Origin: Euryarchaeota archaeon UBA495
GTDB lineage: Archaea; Thermoplasmatota; Poseidoniia; Poseidoniales; Poseidoniaceae
Direction: 5' to 3'
Assembly (NCBI GenBank): GCA_002496845.1
Contig: DALQ01000099.1
Coordinates: 1-27,642, forward strand
DNA length: 27,642 nucleotides
This document shows, piece by piece, positions 1-6,241 of the stretch. The position numbers and the translations under genes were made by a program. Position 1 is the stretch's first letter; each line of letters opens with the position of its first letter. Below the pieces are notes generated by a model. It was not told the origin of the DNA. It worked only from the letters and a program-made list of their open reading frames with translations, and made no database searches.

Positions 1-412
1 CCACGAAGGTGGACGGATCGAGGTCCGCTTCAGCCATGCGCTCCTGCTGACGTCCGCTTCGTTCGCAGCGCAGCATACGGAGCTGACCATGCATGGGCAG
101 AAGCGAGGACGAACCCGCGCGCTGGTGCAAATCATCGACGTTTTGCGTGATGAGCAACATCTCGGGCCCTTCGCGTTCAAGCCGAACCAAGGCGTGATGG
201 GCAGCGTTTGGTTCGACGTCCAACAGCGCCTTTCGACGAAGGGAATAGAAACGCCACACGGTTTCTGGATCACGCCACCAAGCCACAGGAGTGGCCACCT
301 CTTCGATGCGATGCCCTTCCCACAAGCCGTCCTCTCCACGGAAGGTGGCCACACCGGATTCGGCAGAAATCCCAGCCCCCGTCAGAACCACGATGCGGTT
401 GGGCCGGGGCAT
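1..412 (-). CDS. cobB: Class III sirtuin (NAD-dependent protein deacylase), 5' part only
   Basis: Reading the minus strand from the ATG at 412 gives an open frame of 137 codons that runs off the left edge. The protein opens with MPRPNRIVVLTGAGISAESG, the sirtuin NAD-binding motif. It continues with QNVDDLH at residues 90-96 and MHGQ at 107-110, whose His108 is the expected catalytic base. Tyr56 and Arg59 (FYSLRRKAL) form the YxxR pair that defines class III sirtuins such as SIRT5 and E. coli CobB, which remove succinyl and other acidic acyl groups from lysine. The RCERSG segment at 115-120 resembles CobB, where the first zinc site also has a single Cys at this point. The remaining zinc cysteines and C-terminus lie outside the window. 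It is divergent from the NifU-like gene, with an 80 bp gap. Family assignment is secure; acyl preference is inferred from the motif. Confidence 0.93.
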   Translation of the reverse strand, partial: MPRPNRIVVLTGAGISAESGVATFRGEDGLWEGHRIEEVATPVAWWRDPETVWRFYSLRRKALLDVEPNAAHHALVRLEREGPEMLLITQNVDDLHQRAGSSSLLPMHGQLRMLRCERSGRQQERMAEADLDPSTFV

Positions 413-492
413 GAACGATTGAGTCCTTGGTCCACTTTGAACCCATCTCGTGCAGAGCGAGGCTTGAAACACCACGGCCACGACAGACCCTC

Positions 493-804
493 ATGGCCAT
501 CACCGCGGACGAGGTCCTCGCAGAGATTGGCCCGGTCCAAGCGGTGCTCGACGAGCACGATGGCATCGTCAACGTGCTCGACACCAGCGGAGGCGTGGTC
601 ATGCTCTCCCTCGAGGGAGGGTGCACCGGTTGTTCCTCAACGCCCATGACCGCGATGCAGATTTACTATGCTCTCAAGCAACTCGACACCGTCGACGACG
701 TCGTCTTTGTCAACGGTGAATTGCCGGAGTACATGCGGACCTTCATCGATCAGCGGATGGCTGCAGAAGCCGACGGTGGAGAACCGATGGGCGAAATCAT
801 CTGA
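493..804 (+). CDS. NifU-like C-terminal domain protein (Fe-S scaffold type)
   Basis: A 103-residue protein if it starts at the ATG at 493; an upstream in-frame TTG at 427 would add 22 residues of unlikely composition and crowd the divergent sirtuin start at 412. The pattern (EIGPVQAVLDEHDG, then GGVVMLSLEGGCTGCSSTPMT, then an amphipathic helix) matches the NifU C-terminal domain, which carries a CxxC that binds an Fe-S cluster in scaffold and carrier proteins. Residues after the CxxC (SST, MTAMQ, ALK) follow the family. The usual Pro after the second Cys is Ser here. The C-terminal acidic tail (EADGGEPMGEII) is not diagnostic. It converges on the small membrane protein gene, with 5 bp between stop codons. 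The domain is fairly sure; the exact role in cluster assembly is inferred. Confidence 0.75.
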   Translation: MAITADEVLAEIGPVQAVLDEHDGIVNVLDTSGGVVMLSLEGGCTGCSSTPMTAMQIYYALKQLDTVDDVVFVNGELPEYMRTFIDQRMAAEADGGEPMGEII

Positions 805-809
805 GTCGG

Positions 810-1142
810 TCACTCCGACTCGTCGTCCTTTCGGCCGATGCTGTGCGGGTTGGCTCCAAAGCTCACGTTGGTGCCCTTGATGTTCATCCGGGCTGCGATG
901 GCGATGAGCACACAAAACAGGGACAGGGGACGAGGGAGGTAGTTCGAGCCCCACAGCTCACCCCCGGCCAAGGAAAGCCACCACAGGACGCCCGCTGCAA
1001 GCACGAGCACGACTGCGATGAGGTTCTGAGCCACCCGTTCTGCAGCAGGTGAGCGCGACAAGGTGGCGATGAAGGTGAACAACACCGCAGCCACCCCGCA
1101 GAGGGATTCGGCCAGGGTCTCAATGAGGGTCACCTCGACCAT
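810..1142 (-). CDS. Small three-helix membrane protein, unknown function
   Basis: A 110-residue protein with three hydrophobic segments, at about residues 10-28, 39-60 and 70-86, and a hydrophilic acidic C-terminus ending KDDESE. I do not recognise a family. It is accepted as a gene because its helices are well formed, it fills the space exactly between the NifU-like stop and the polymerase start, and no competing frame reads better. Its start at 1142 is 78 bp from the divergently read polymerase gene, so the two may share a promoter region. It could be an integral membrane accessory protein; nothing in the sequence names a substrate or partner. Confidence 0.6.
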   Translation of the reverse strand: MVEVTLIETLAESLCGVAAVLFTFIATLSRSPAAERVAQNLIAVVLVLAAGVLWWLSLAGGELWGSNYLPRPLSLFCVLIAIAARMNIKGTNVSFGANPHSIGRKDDESE

Positions 1143-1220
1143 GCCTCACGCTGCAGGCGCTGCCTCATGAAGTGTCCGAGAGGGTCGTAAGGTTCTCATG
1201 CGCCGCGCCGAAGTTACTGC

Positions 1221-3170
1221 ATGGGCGGAGGAGGATTCAGTCTCCCTCGCCCACGCCCACGTGGGCCACCGTACTTTGGACGGAATCAAGTGGCTTCTGC
1301 CCTGCACCAAGTGGGCGTGTTGCTGGAGTTGGCCGATGCCAACGTGTTCCGCATTCGCTCCTATCAGAACGGGTCACGAACCCTTGGCACCTTGACCGAC
1401 GACCTCTGGGAACTGGTCCAAACAGGTCGCTTGGTGGACATCAAAGGCATCGGGAAGGGCTTGGCCTCTGCCATTGACCAAGCGATGCGGGACGGAGCGT
1501 GGCCCAATGACTGGGTGGAGTTGCATGAAAACACACCTCCGGGCATGCTTGAGATGCTGGACATTCCCGGTCTCGGACCGAAGCGCATCAGAATGATGCA
1601 TGAGGCCTTGGGCGTCACCTCAATCGCGGACCTTCGAGAGGCGTGTGAATCCGGCCAAGTGGCGGAACTGAAGGGGTTCGGAGCCAAGTCGCAAACCAAA
1701 CTTCTCGACGGCATCGACCTCCTGGCGCGCTTCCGTTCGCGACGGCGGCTTGACGTGGGTCTGATGTACGGCGAGGCCTTCCAAAGCAGGGTGGCGGCCA
1801 TCGACGGCGTCCAACACGCCACGTTGGCGGGTTCGGCACGCCGGCGACGCGAAACCATCGGCGACCTCGACCTCGTCGTGGCCGTTGAGGAGGAAAACCA
1901 CAACGCCGTGGCAGAAGCCATCCTTGCCCTTCCAGGCATCGCGGACGTGAAGGGCGCGGGATCTTCGAAGATCAGCCTCATCCTTGACACGGAAATTTTC
2001 GACGAAGCCTTCGCGCTCCCACACCTGGACGCAAACGTGCTGGACGCCATCGGAGGAGCAGAATACGAATCGATGGAAGCGGGCGGCACCATCGACGCAC
2101 AGGTTCGACTTGTCCCTCCAGAGGTGGCCCCGTTCACCCTTGCCTACTTCACCGGAAGCAAAGAGCACAACATCGCGATGCGCCAAAGGGCCATCGATCT
2201 TGGATTCCGCCTGAACGAGTTTGGGCTCATCCCCGAAGCGCTCGCAAGAGACCTCAAGGGGATGGATGCCGCCGTGCATTCGCTCAAAGCCAGTTCCGAG
2301 GCGGACATTTACGCCCATCTTGGTTTGGCGTACGTCCCTCCAGAACTTCGTGAGGACATGGGCGAGGTCACGGCCGCCATGGAGCAGCGCCTCCCAGATT
2401 TGCTCGACGCCACCATGGTGCAGGGCAGCCTCCACAACCACACCAACCTCTCCGACGGTGAAGCAAGCCTCGAGGTCATGGCCGATGCTGCCCAACGCAT
2501 GCGATGGTCATGGCTCGGTCTCGCCGACCACTCGCCCACCTTGGTCATCGCCAACGGCGCTTCGGCCGAAGACCTGCTAGCGCAGGGCGCTACGGTGCGT
2601 TCTGCAAACCAAGAATGGGCCGAACAAGGCAAGGACTTCCGCTTGTTCCACGGCGTCGAATCTGACGTCTTGGAAGGTGGAAGGCTCGACCATCCGGACG
2701 AGGTGCTCAACGAATTGGACTACGTCGTCGCGAGCGTTCACGCGCTTGGTCGATGGCGTGGACGCGACGAACAAACCAACACGGAAGAGTTGCTGAAAGC
2801 CATCGACCAACCTGCCACGACCGTCTTGGGCCACCCCACCGGCCGCATCCTGCAGGGCCGGGACGGCTACGAAGTCGATTTGATGGCCGTGCTTGACCAC
2901 ATGGCAGAACACAACGCCGATGGTCGGCTCAAAGCGATGGAACTCAACGCAAGCCCCTACCGCCTTGACCTTGATTGGCGGCACTGCAAGCGGGCCAAGG
3001 AACTCGGCGTTCCGGTCGTGATCAACCCAGATGCGCACTCCGTTCGCGGCCTGACCGACATGGCGTACGGCGTCATGGCCGCACGCCGCGGTTGGCTTGG
3101 ACCTGGAGACGTCTTGAACACGCTCAGCGGAGAAGCGATGGCCGCACGATTGCGTGGCGACGAAGGTTGA
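1221..3170 (+). CDS. polX: Family X DNA polymerase with C-terminal PHP domain (PolX)
   Basis: A 649-residue protein with the bacterial/archaeal PolX layout: N-terminal helix-hairpin-helix 8 kDa-like region, polymerase palm and fingers, and a C-terminal PHP phosphoesterase domain. The nucleotidyltransferase motif GSARRRRETIGDLDLVV gives the first two metal ligands, Asp215 and Asp217. FTGSKEHNIAMRQRA follows as in the family. The usual third aspartate (VDLRVV in relatives) is missing: the strand reads IDAQVRLV, with Gln294 at the aligned place (see findings). The PHP motifs look complete: HNH at 405-407, ADHS, HGVES, VASVHALG, LGHPTGR, MELNAS and PDAH with Asp604 and His606, so a 3'-5' exonuclease or AP-endonuclease activity is expected. 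The ATG at 1221 gives a Pro/Arg/Gly-rich leader; a GTG at 1290 would begin right at the conserved domain and is a real alternative. Likely role: base-excision or gap repair in the cytoplasm. Confidence 0.92.
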   Translation: MGGGGFSLPRPRPRGPPYFGRNQVASALHQVGVLLELADANVFRIRSYQNGSRTLGTLTDDLWELVQTGRLVDIKGIGKGLASAIDQAMRDGAWPNDWVELHENTPPGMLEMLDIPGLGPKRIRMMHEALGVTSIADLREACESGQVAELKGFGAKSQTKLLDGIDLLARFRSRRRLDVGLMYGEAFQSRVAAIDGVQHATLAGSARRRRETIGDLDLVVAVEEENHNAVAEAILALPGIADVKGAGSSKISLILDTEIFDEAFALPHLDANVLDAIGGAEYESMEAGGTIDAQVRLVPPEVAPFTLAYFTGSKEHNIAMRQRAIDLGFRLNEFGLIPEALARDLKGMDAAVHSLKASSEADIYAHLGLAYVPPELREDMGEVTAAMEQRLPDLLDATMVQGSLHNHTNLSDGEASLEVMADAAQRMRWSWLGLADHSPTLVIANGASAEDLLAQGATVRSANQEWAEQGKDFRLFHGVESDVLEGGRLDHPDEVLNELDYVVASVHALGRWRGRDEQTNTEELLKAIDQPATTVLGHPTGRILQGRDGYEVDLMAVLDHMAEHNADGRLKAMELNASPYRLDLDWRHCKRAKELGVPVVINPDAHSVRGLTDMAYGVMAARRGWLGPGDVLNTLSGEAMAARLRGDEG

Positions 3171-3196
3171 AGCGTCACCGGGAGCCGTGAGCCACC

Positions 3197-3406
3197 ATGC
3201 GCACCGTCAGTGCCCTGTCCTTCGCAGGCGTTTTGGCCATCCCGGGCATGCTGGTCGGTCTTTTGATCTGGTACCTGATTGGTCAGCCCACCGGAACCTG
3301 GAACCTTGGCGTGATCTTTGCCTGCAACCTGATCCCCCTCGGGTCCATCGTTGGCGGCTTCATCATCGGATGGCGCTCTGGACGTGATCCGGTCATCGAA
3401 GGTTGA
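3197..3406 (+). CDS. Small two-helix membrane protein, unknown
   Basis: A 69-residue protein beginning 26 bp after the polymerase stop. It has two strongly hydrophobic segments, about residues 5-28 and 36-58, separated by a short polar loop (GQPTGTWN), and ends in a charged tail (RSGRDPVIEG). I recognise no family. The next gene is another small membrane protein 21 bp downstream on the same strand, so the two are probably co-transcribed, perhaps with the polymerase by read-through. Composition and hydrophobic pattern make it a credible gene; function unknown. Confidence 0.65.
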   Translation: MRTVSALSFAGVLAIPGMLVGLLIWYLIGQPTGTWNLGVIFACNLIPLGSIVGGFIIGWRSGRDPVIEG

Positions 3407-3427
3407 TGTTGGAGCTGGGTTTTGCAC

Positions 3428-3721
3428 ATGAAAGAGGCAGTCGGCAGCACAAAAGAAGTCGTCAATGGCTTCTTGATGCCGTTCTTTGCGATGTTGTGTT
3501 TTTTCATGGCCGTTGGAACGTTGACCGCCGATGATCCTTGGGGAGCGGTAGCCGCAGTCGGTTCAACGATGACGGTTTGGCCGTTCATATCCCTCATCTT
3601 CATGCTCTACTACAATTCGAATGGAAACGAGGACCGAAGAAGGGGAGCAAAACATTCACTCATCGCATCTCTGGCCGCGGTCATGCTCGTTGTGGTGTTT
3701 GGCGGCATCCTTCAATCATAA
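3428..3721 (+). CDS. Small three-helix membrane protein, unknown
   Basis: A 97-residue protein if it starts at the ATG at 3428; a TTG two codons upstream (3422) is possible but less likely. It has three hydrophobic segments, at about residues 14-33, 40-63 and 79-95. A basic and polar stretch between the second and third (NSNGNEDRRRGAKHS) should be cytosolic by the positive-inside rule. No family is recognised. It follows the other small membrane protein by 21 bp and is the last gene before the convergent non-coding gap. A 10-bp imperfect inverted repeat begins 11 bp after its stop and could end its transcript. Confidence 0.65.
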   Translation: MKEAVGSTKEVVNGFLMPFFAMLCFFMAVGTLTADDPWGAVAAVGSTMTVWPFISLIFMLYYNSNGNEDRRRGAKHSLIASLAAVMLVVVFGGILQS

Positions 3722-3731
3722 GATCTCACGC

Positions 3732-3769
3732 TGGTCAAAACAAATGAGCAGCAGGGCCCGTTTTGGTCA
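3732..3769 (+). terminator. Inverted repeat after the small membrane protein gene
   Basis: TGGTCAAAAC (3732-3741) can pair with GTTTTGGTCA (3760-3769) over ten positions, two of them G-T wobbles, leaving an 18-base loop. It starts 11 bp after the stop at 3721. A compact CCCG/CGGG element follows at about 3771-3780. Archaeal termination usually depends on T-runs rather than hairpins, and no T-run follows, so the terminator label is tentative. Confidence 0.3.
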
Positions 3770-3934
3770 CCCGTTCGGGCAGAGGATAGCCTTGCGTCAT
3801 CAGCAGGAAGGAGGGTGGCGTGACGCTGCATATCTCTCCCCAACCATCATCCCACGATTGGAATAGATGAGACTTTTGAGCCGTAAATTCTTGTGCAGGC
3901 CGGCCTCTTGCGAGGACGCCATCAAGAAGTATGC

Positions 3935-3953
3935 CGCCTCTTCGAACGAGGCG
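3935..3953 (-). terminator. Perfect 6-bp hairpin just after the Csl4-RRM stop
   Basis: CGCCTC (3935-3940) and GAGGCG (3948-3953) are perfect inverted repeats around a 7-base loop. The hairpin lies 2 bp beyond the stop codon of the minus-strand Csl4-RRM gene. It could act as a transcript end or a 3' stabiliser. Its shape mimics a tRNA T-arm but no tRNA surrounds it. Confidence 0.35.
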
Positions 3954-3955
3954 AA

Positions 3956-5338
3956 TCAGGAACGCTTTGGTCCGCGACGACGACGCTTACCACCGCCGCC
4001 TTCGGCTTCCTCACGCTTAGCACGCTCTTCGCGAGAGGAGCGGCGATTGCCTCCTCCGCCACCGCCTCGCTTGCCGCCACCGCCCTGCTTGGCGATGTCT
4101 GCGCGAATCGTGCGTCCGTCGACTTCCTTGCCATTGATGGCCTCGACGACCTTGGCGGCGTCGGCGTCCTCGGCAATGAAGACGAAACCGAAGCCCTTCG
4201 AACGACCGTTGTCCATCACGAGATCGGCGGCCACCACGTTGGCGTGCTCGGCAACGAGGGACTTCAACGCGTCCAGACCGGTGTCAAAGGAAAGGTTGCC
4301 CACGTAGAGCTTCGTGCCCTTGGGCTGAGGCTTGCGCTCCCCACGCTCCCGCTTCTTGTCCGCATCGCGAACACCAATGCGACGGCCGTTGATGCGCTTG
4401 CCGTCCAACGCTGCGATGGCGGCATCGGCGTGCGCCTTGTCACCGTAGGTGACGAAACCAAAGCCGCGTGAAGTGCCGGCATCGTCGGTCATCACGACGC
4501 AATCGGTCATGTCGCCGTGGGCGGAGAAGAGTTCACGCAATTTGTCGGTGTCCACACCGCGATCAAGTCCGCCGATGAAGAGGCGGCAACCAGGCGCGCT
4601 GCGTTGGCGGCGTTGACCGCCACCGCCACCGGTATCGAACCGTGGATAGGAGCGAGGCCGTCCGTCTTCACGGACGTCTTCGGCAAGGAAGCTCGCACGG
4701 GCGGCAGGGCCCTTGGCAAAGTGAGCCTCGGTGGCGCCGGTCCAGCGCTTGCCCGCACCGTTCAGCGCAGCATGGCCTTCGCCGGTTCCGTAGCCGTCCG
4801 CGAGGGCGCGGAAGGTGCGCTCGTCGCACGTCGGGCAATGCATGTTCCAGTCGCCGTTCTGGTCGGGAACCATCGTCGATCCACAGTGGTGGCAGAGGGC
4901 ATGGAGCACGCCTGATGCAGCGTCGTTGCGCATGTCAATGCGGAGCACAGGAGAGGCGGCGGTGACCACGGCCCGGCACACGTCGCGACGGCGGAGGGCG
5001 TCGCTGACTTGGTGGAGGTAGCGATCGACGATGTCCGTGACGCGAAGTTGGGCACGAAGTTGGTTGGCGACCGGAGGAAGGTTTTGGCCTTCGACGCTGA
5101 CGATCACCAATTCAGCGTTCTTTTCGTTGACCTTGTCCACGATGCCGATGACGACGTCACCGACTTTGATGTCAAGCACGTGATTCAAGGCTTCCACGCT
5201 GACGGTTCCGTCCCCTTCGTGGACGTGACCAAGCACGGTCGCAATGAGGTCGTTTCCGTGCACGGCTGTGCCGGGTCCAGCGGTTTGGGCAGGGTGGGCC
5301 CCGACAATGGCGCCGGGGGTGACGAGGCTCGTCGTCAT
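3956..5338 (-). CDS. csl4: Exosome cap subunit Csl4 fused to two RRM domains and a Gly/Arg/Lys-rich tail
   Basis: A 460-residue protein starting at the ATG at 5338; the open frame extends upstream to 5596 but that part overlaps the methyltransferase gene and reads as noise. Residues 1-185 match archaeal Csl4, an RNA-binding cap subunit of the 3'-5' exosome. They comprise an N-terminal domain (VTPGAIVG, then GTVSVEA), an S1 domain from about 58 (KVGDVVIGIVDKVNEKNAELVIV), and a zinc ribbon with Cys149, Cys152, Cys168 and Cys171. After a linker (185-250) come two RNA-recognition motifs. RRM1 (about 251-326) has RNP2 RLFIGGL and RNP1 RGFGFVTY; RRM2 (about 342-416) has RNP2 KLYVGNL and RNP1 KGFGFVFI. 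The tail from 417 is Gly-rich then Arg/Lys-rich, ending KRRRRGPKRS. Csl4 homologues normally stop after the zinc ribbon, so this is a true fusion in one uninterrupted frame. It lies 40 bp downstream of the METTL5-like gene and is probably co-transcribed with it. Domains are secure; substrate recruitment by the RRMs is inference. Confidence 0.92.
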   Translation of the reverse strand: MTTSLVTPGAIVGAHPAQTAGPGTAVHGNDLIATVLGHVHEGDGTVSVEALNHVLDIKVGDVVIGIVDKVNEKNAELVIVSVEGQNLPPVANQLRAQLRVTDIVDRYLHQVSDALRRRDVCRAVVTAASPVLRIDMRNDAASGVLHALCHHCGSTMVPDQNGDWNMHCPTCDERTFRALADGYGTGEGHAALNGAGKRWTGATEAHFAKGPAARASFLAEDVREDGRPRSYPRFDTGGGGGQRRQRSAPGCRLFIGGLDRGVDTDKLRELFSAHGDMTDCVVMTDDAGTSRGFGFVTYGDKAHADAAIAALDGKRINGRRIGVRDADKKRERGERKPQPKGTKLYVGNLSFDTGLDALKSLVAEHANVVAADLVMDNGRSKGFGFVFIAEDADAAKVVEAINGKEVDGRTIRADIAKQGGGGKRGGGGGGNRRSSREERAKREEAEGGGGKRRRRGPKRS

Positions 5339-5378
5339 GAAATCACGTCGTGCGACACCGAGGTGGCGCGTGCGGGCC

Positions 5379-6032
5379 TCACGGACCCTCCTTTTGAATG
5401 CGTTCCTCAGGCGGGAGGCGGACGAAACGGCGGCAAAGAACCTCCGTGTCGCGTCGACCGCTTCGTTGGTGGGCGTGAACCAAGGGCAAACGGAAGGGAG
5501 CGCGAAGCACCTCTTCGGACGCCCAGCCGTGGTCGGACGCCAGGGCTTCCACGTGACCTGCATCTGCATGGTGCATGAGGTGGACCACCTCCGCATCGCT
5601 GGCGAACATGGCCTCGAGCACCGGTCGGTCCGCCGCTGTGCTTTGAACGCCCCACGGAGGATTGCTGATGAGCACGCAACCCTTCACTGGACCAAGGTCC
5701 TCCACACCATGGACCGTTGCGACCTTGACGGTCGCTTCGACGCCCATGTGTGCAGCGTTTCGGGACGCAACCTCTGCCACGGTTGGATCTGCTTCGATGA
5801 GGCAAAGCGAACGGGCACCAAACATGTGCGCACCCAAACCAAGGATGCCGTTGCCGGCTCCGACGTCAACCACACACCGGCCCTCAAGGTCCCCGTAGCC
5901 GGACACCGCCGCCAACCAGCGAGCAGCAAGATCTCCCTCGGTGGCGTATTGCTCCAAATCAGCACGAAGCATGGGGTGGTCTTCCAACGAAGACAACGCC
6001 ATCGCCACGTGCCGGAGGCGCACGGCGTTCAC
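5379..6032 (-). CDS. METTL5-like N6-adenine rRNA methyltransferase
   Basis: A 217-residue Rossmann-fold methyltransferase. LEQYAT at 26-31 followed by LAARWL is the N-terminal hallmark of the METTL5 family. VVDVGAGNGILGLGA (about 54-68) is the SAM-binding motif, and NPPW at 124-127 is the catalytic motif of N6-adenine methyltransferases, where relatives usually have NPPF. In eukaryotes METTL5 makes an m6A in 18S rRNA; archaeal members are thought to act on 16S rRNA. The start is a GTG at 6032 that overlaps the TGA of the upstream zinc-ribbon gene by 4 bp, so translation is likely coupled. A later ATG at residue 11 is possible. The downstream neighbour is the Csl4-RRM gene, which supports a role in RNA maturation. 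Confident in the family, inferring the target. Confidence 0.85.
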   Translation of the reverse strand: MNAVRLRHVAMALSSLEDHPMLRADLEQYATEGDLAARWLAAVSGYGDLEGRCVVDVGAGNGILGLGAHMFGARSLCLIEADPTVAEVASRNAAHMGVEATVKVATVHGVEDLGPVKGCVLISNPPWGVQSTAADRPVLEAMFASDAEVVHLMHHADAGHVEALASDHGWASEEVLRAPFRLPLVHAHQRSGRRDTEVLCRRFVRLPPEERIQKEGP

Positions 6033-6217
6033 CAGCGTGGTGGTTGACCCTGACCGTAGCCTTGCTGGGCCTGAATCTGCTGCATGATCGCTCGGATCTG
6101 TTCTGCTTCAGCGCGAAGCCGAGCCAACAACTGCTCGCCCGGTTGTTGAGCACCACAGAAACGGCAGAAGCGGATGTTGTCGGGATGTTGTTGCCCGCAG
6201 TTGATGCAGAATCCCAT
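6029..6217 (-). CDS. Small zinc-ribbon protein with coiled-coil tail
   Basis: A 62-residue protein. CINCGQQHPDNIRFCRFCG at residues 4-22 supplies two CxxC knuckles of a zinc ribbon. It is followed by a helix rich in Ala, Glu, Arg and Gln (about 26-50) and a Gln/Gly/Pro tail. Its stop overlaps the start of the METTL5-like gene by 4 bp, so the two are likely made together. Eukaryotic METTL5 needs the small zinc protein TRMT112, but this sequence does not resemble TRMT112 beyond size and zinc ligands, so a partner role is only a guess. It could equally be one of the many zinc-ribbon proteins of unknown role found in archaea. Confidence 0.75.
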   Translation of the reverse strand: MGFCINCGQQHPDNIRFCRFCGAQQPGEQLLARLRAEAEQIRAIMQQIQAQQGYGQGQPPRW

Positions 6218-6241
6218 GCCCCGAGGTCGGCATGACCGGCT

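Larger units (their letters stand above)
3722..3955. other. Convergent intergenic gap, no gene seen
   Basis: These 234 bp between two convergent genes form the longest non-coding stretch in the window. No reading frame in it has credible coding character; the nearest frames are short and run into the antisense of the Csl4-RRM gene. It contains at least three inverted repeats: 3732-3741 with 3760-3769, GCGTCA at 3794-3799 with TGACGC at 3821-3826, and CGCCTC at 3935-3940 with GAGGCG at 3948-3953. A patch around 3855-3890 is richer in A/T than its surroundings. It may simply hold two opposing transcription end regions; a small structured RNA is possible but unproven. Confidence 0.5.

Noticed and set aside
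1172..1395. Alternative-frame short ORFs upstream of polX, suggesting a frameshifted N-terminus
   Set aside because: Neither resembles the PolX N-terminus; the domain starts cleanly in the 1221 frame at about residue 24, so no frameshift is needed.
1620..2495. 291-aa minus-strand open frame opposite the polymerase
   Set aside because: It is antisense to well-conserved PolX motifs and shows no recognisable domain.
3935..3953. T-arm-like hairpin (5-bp stem, TTCGAAC loop) suggesting a tRNA
   Set aside because: No matching acceptor, D or anticodon arms are found on either strand, and the invariant G53-C61 pair is reversed.
3867..4307. Pro-rich plus-strand frame in the 3' part of the Csl4-RRM gene
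   Set aside because: The Pro runs are the reverse complement of the Gly-rich tail codons, not a real protein.
5339..5596. N-terminal extension of the Csl4-RRM frame to 5596
   Set aside because: It lies over the methyltransferase coding sequence in another frame and has no domain character; the Csl4 motif starts at the ATG at 5338.
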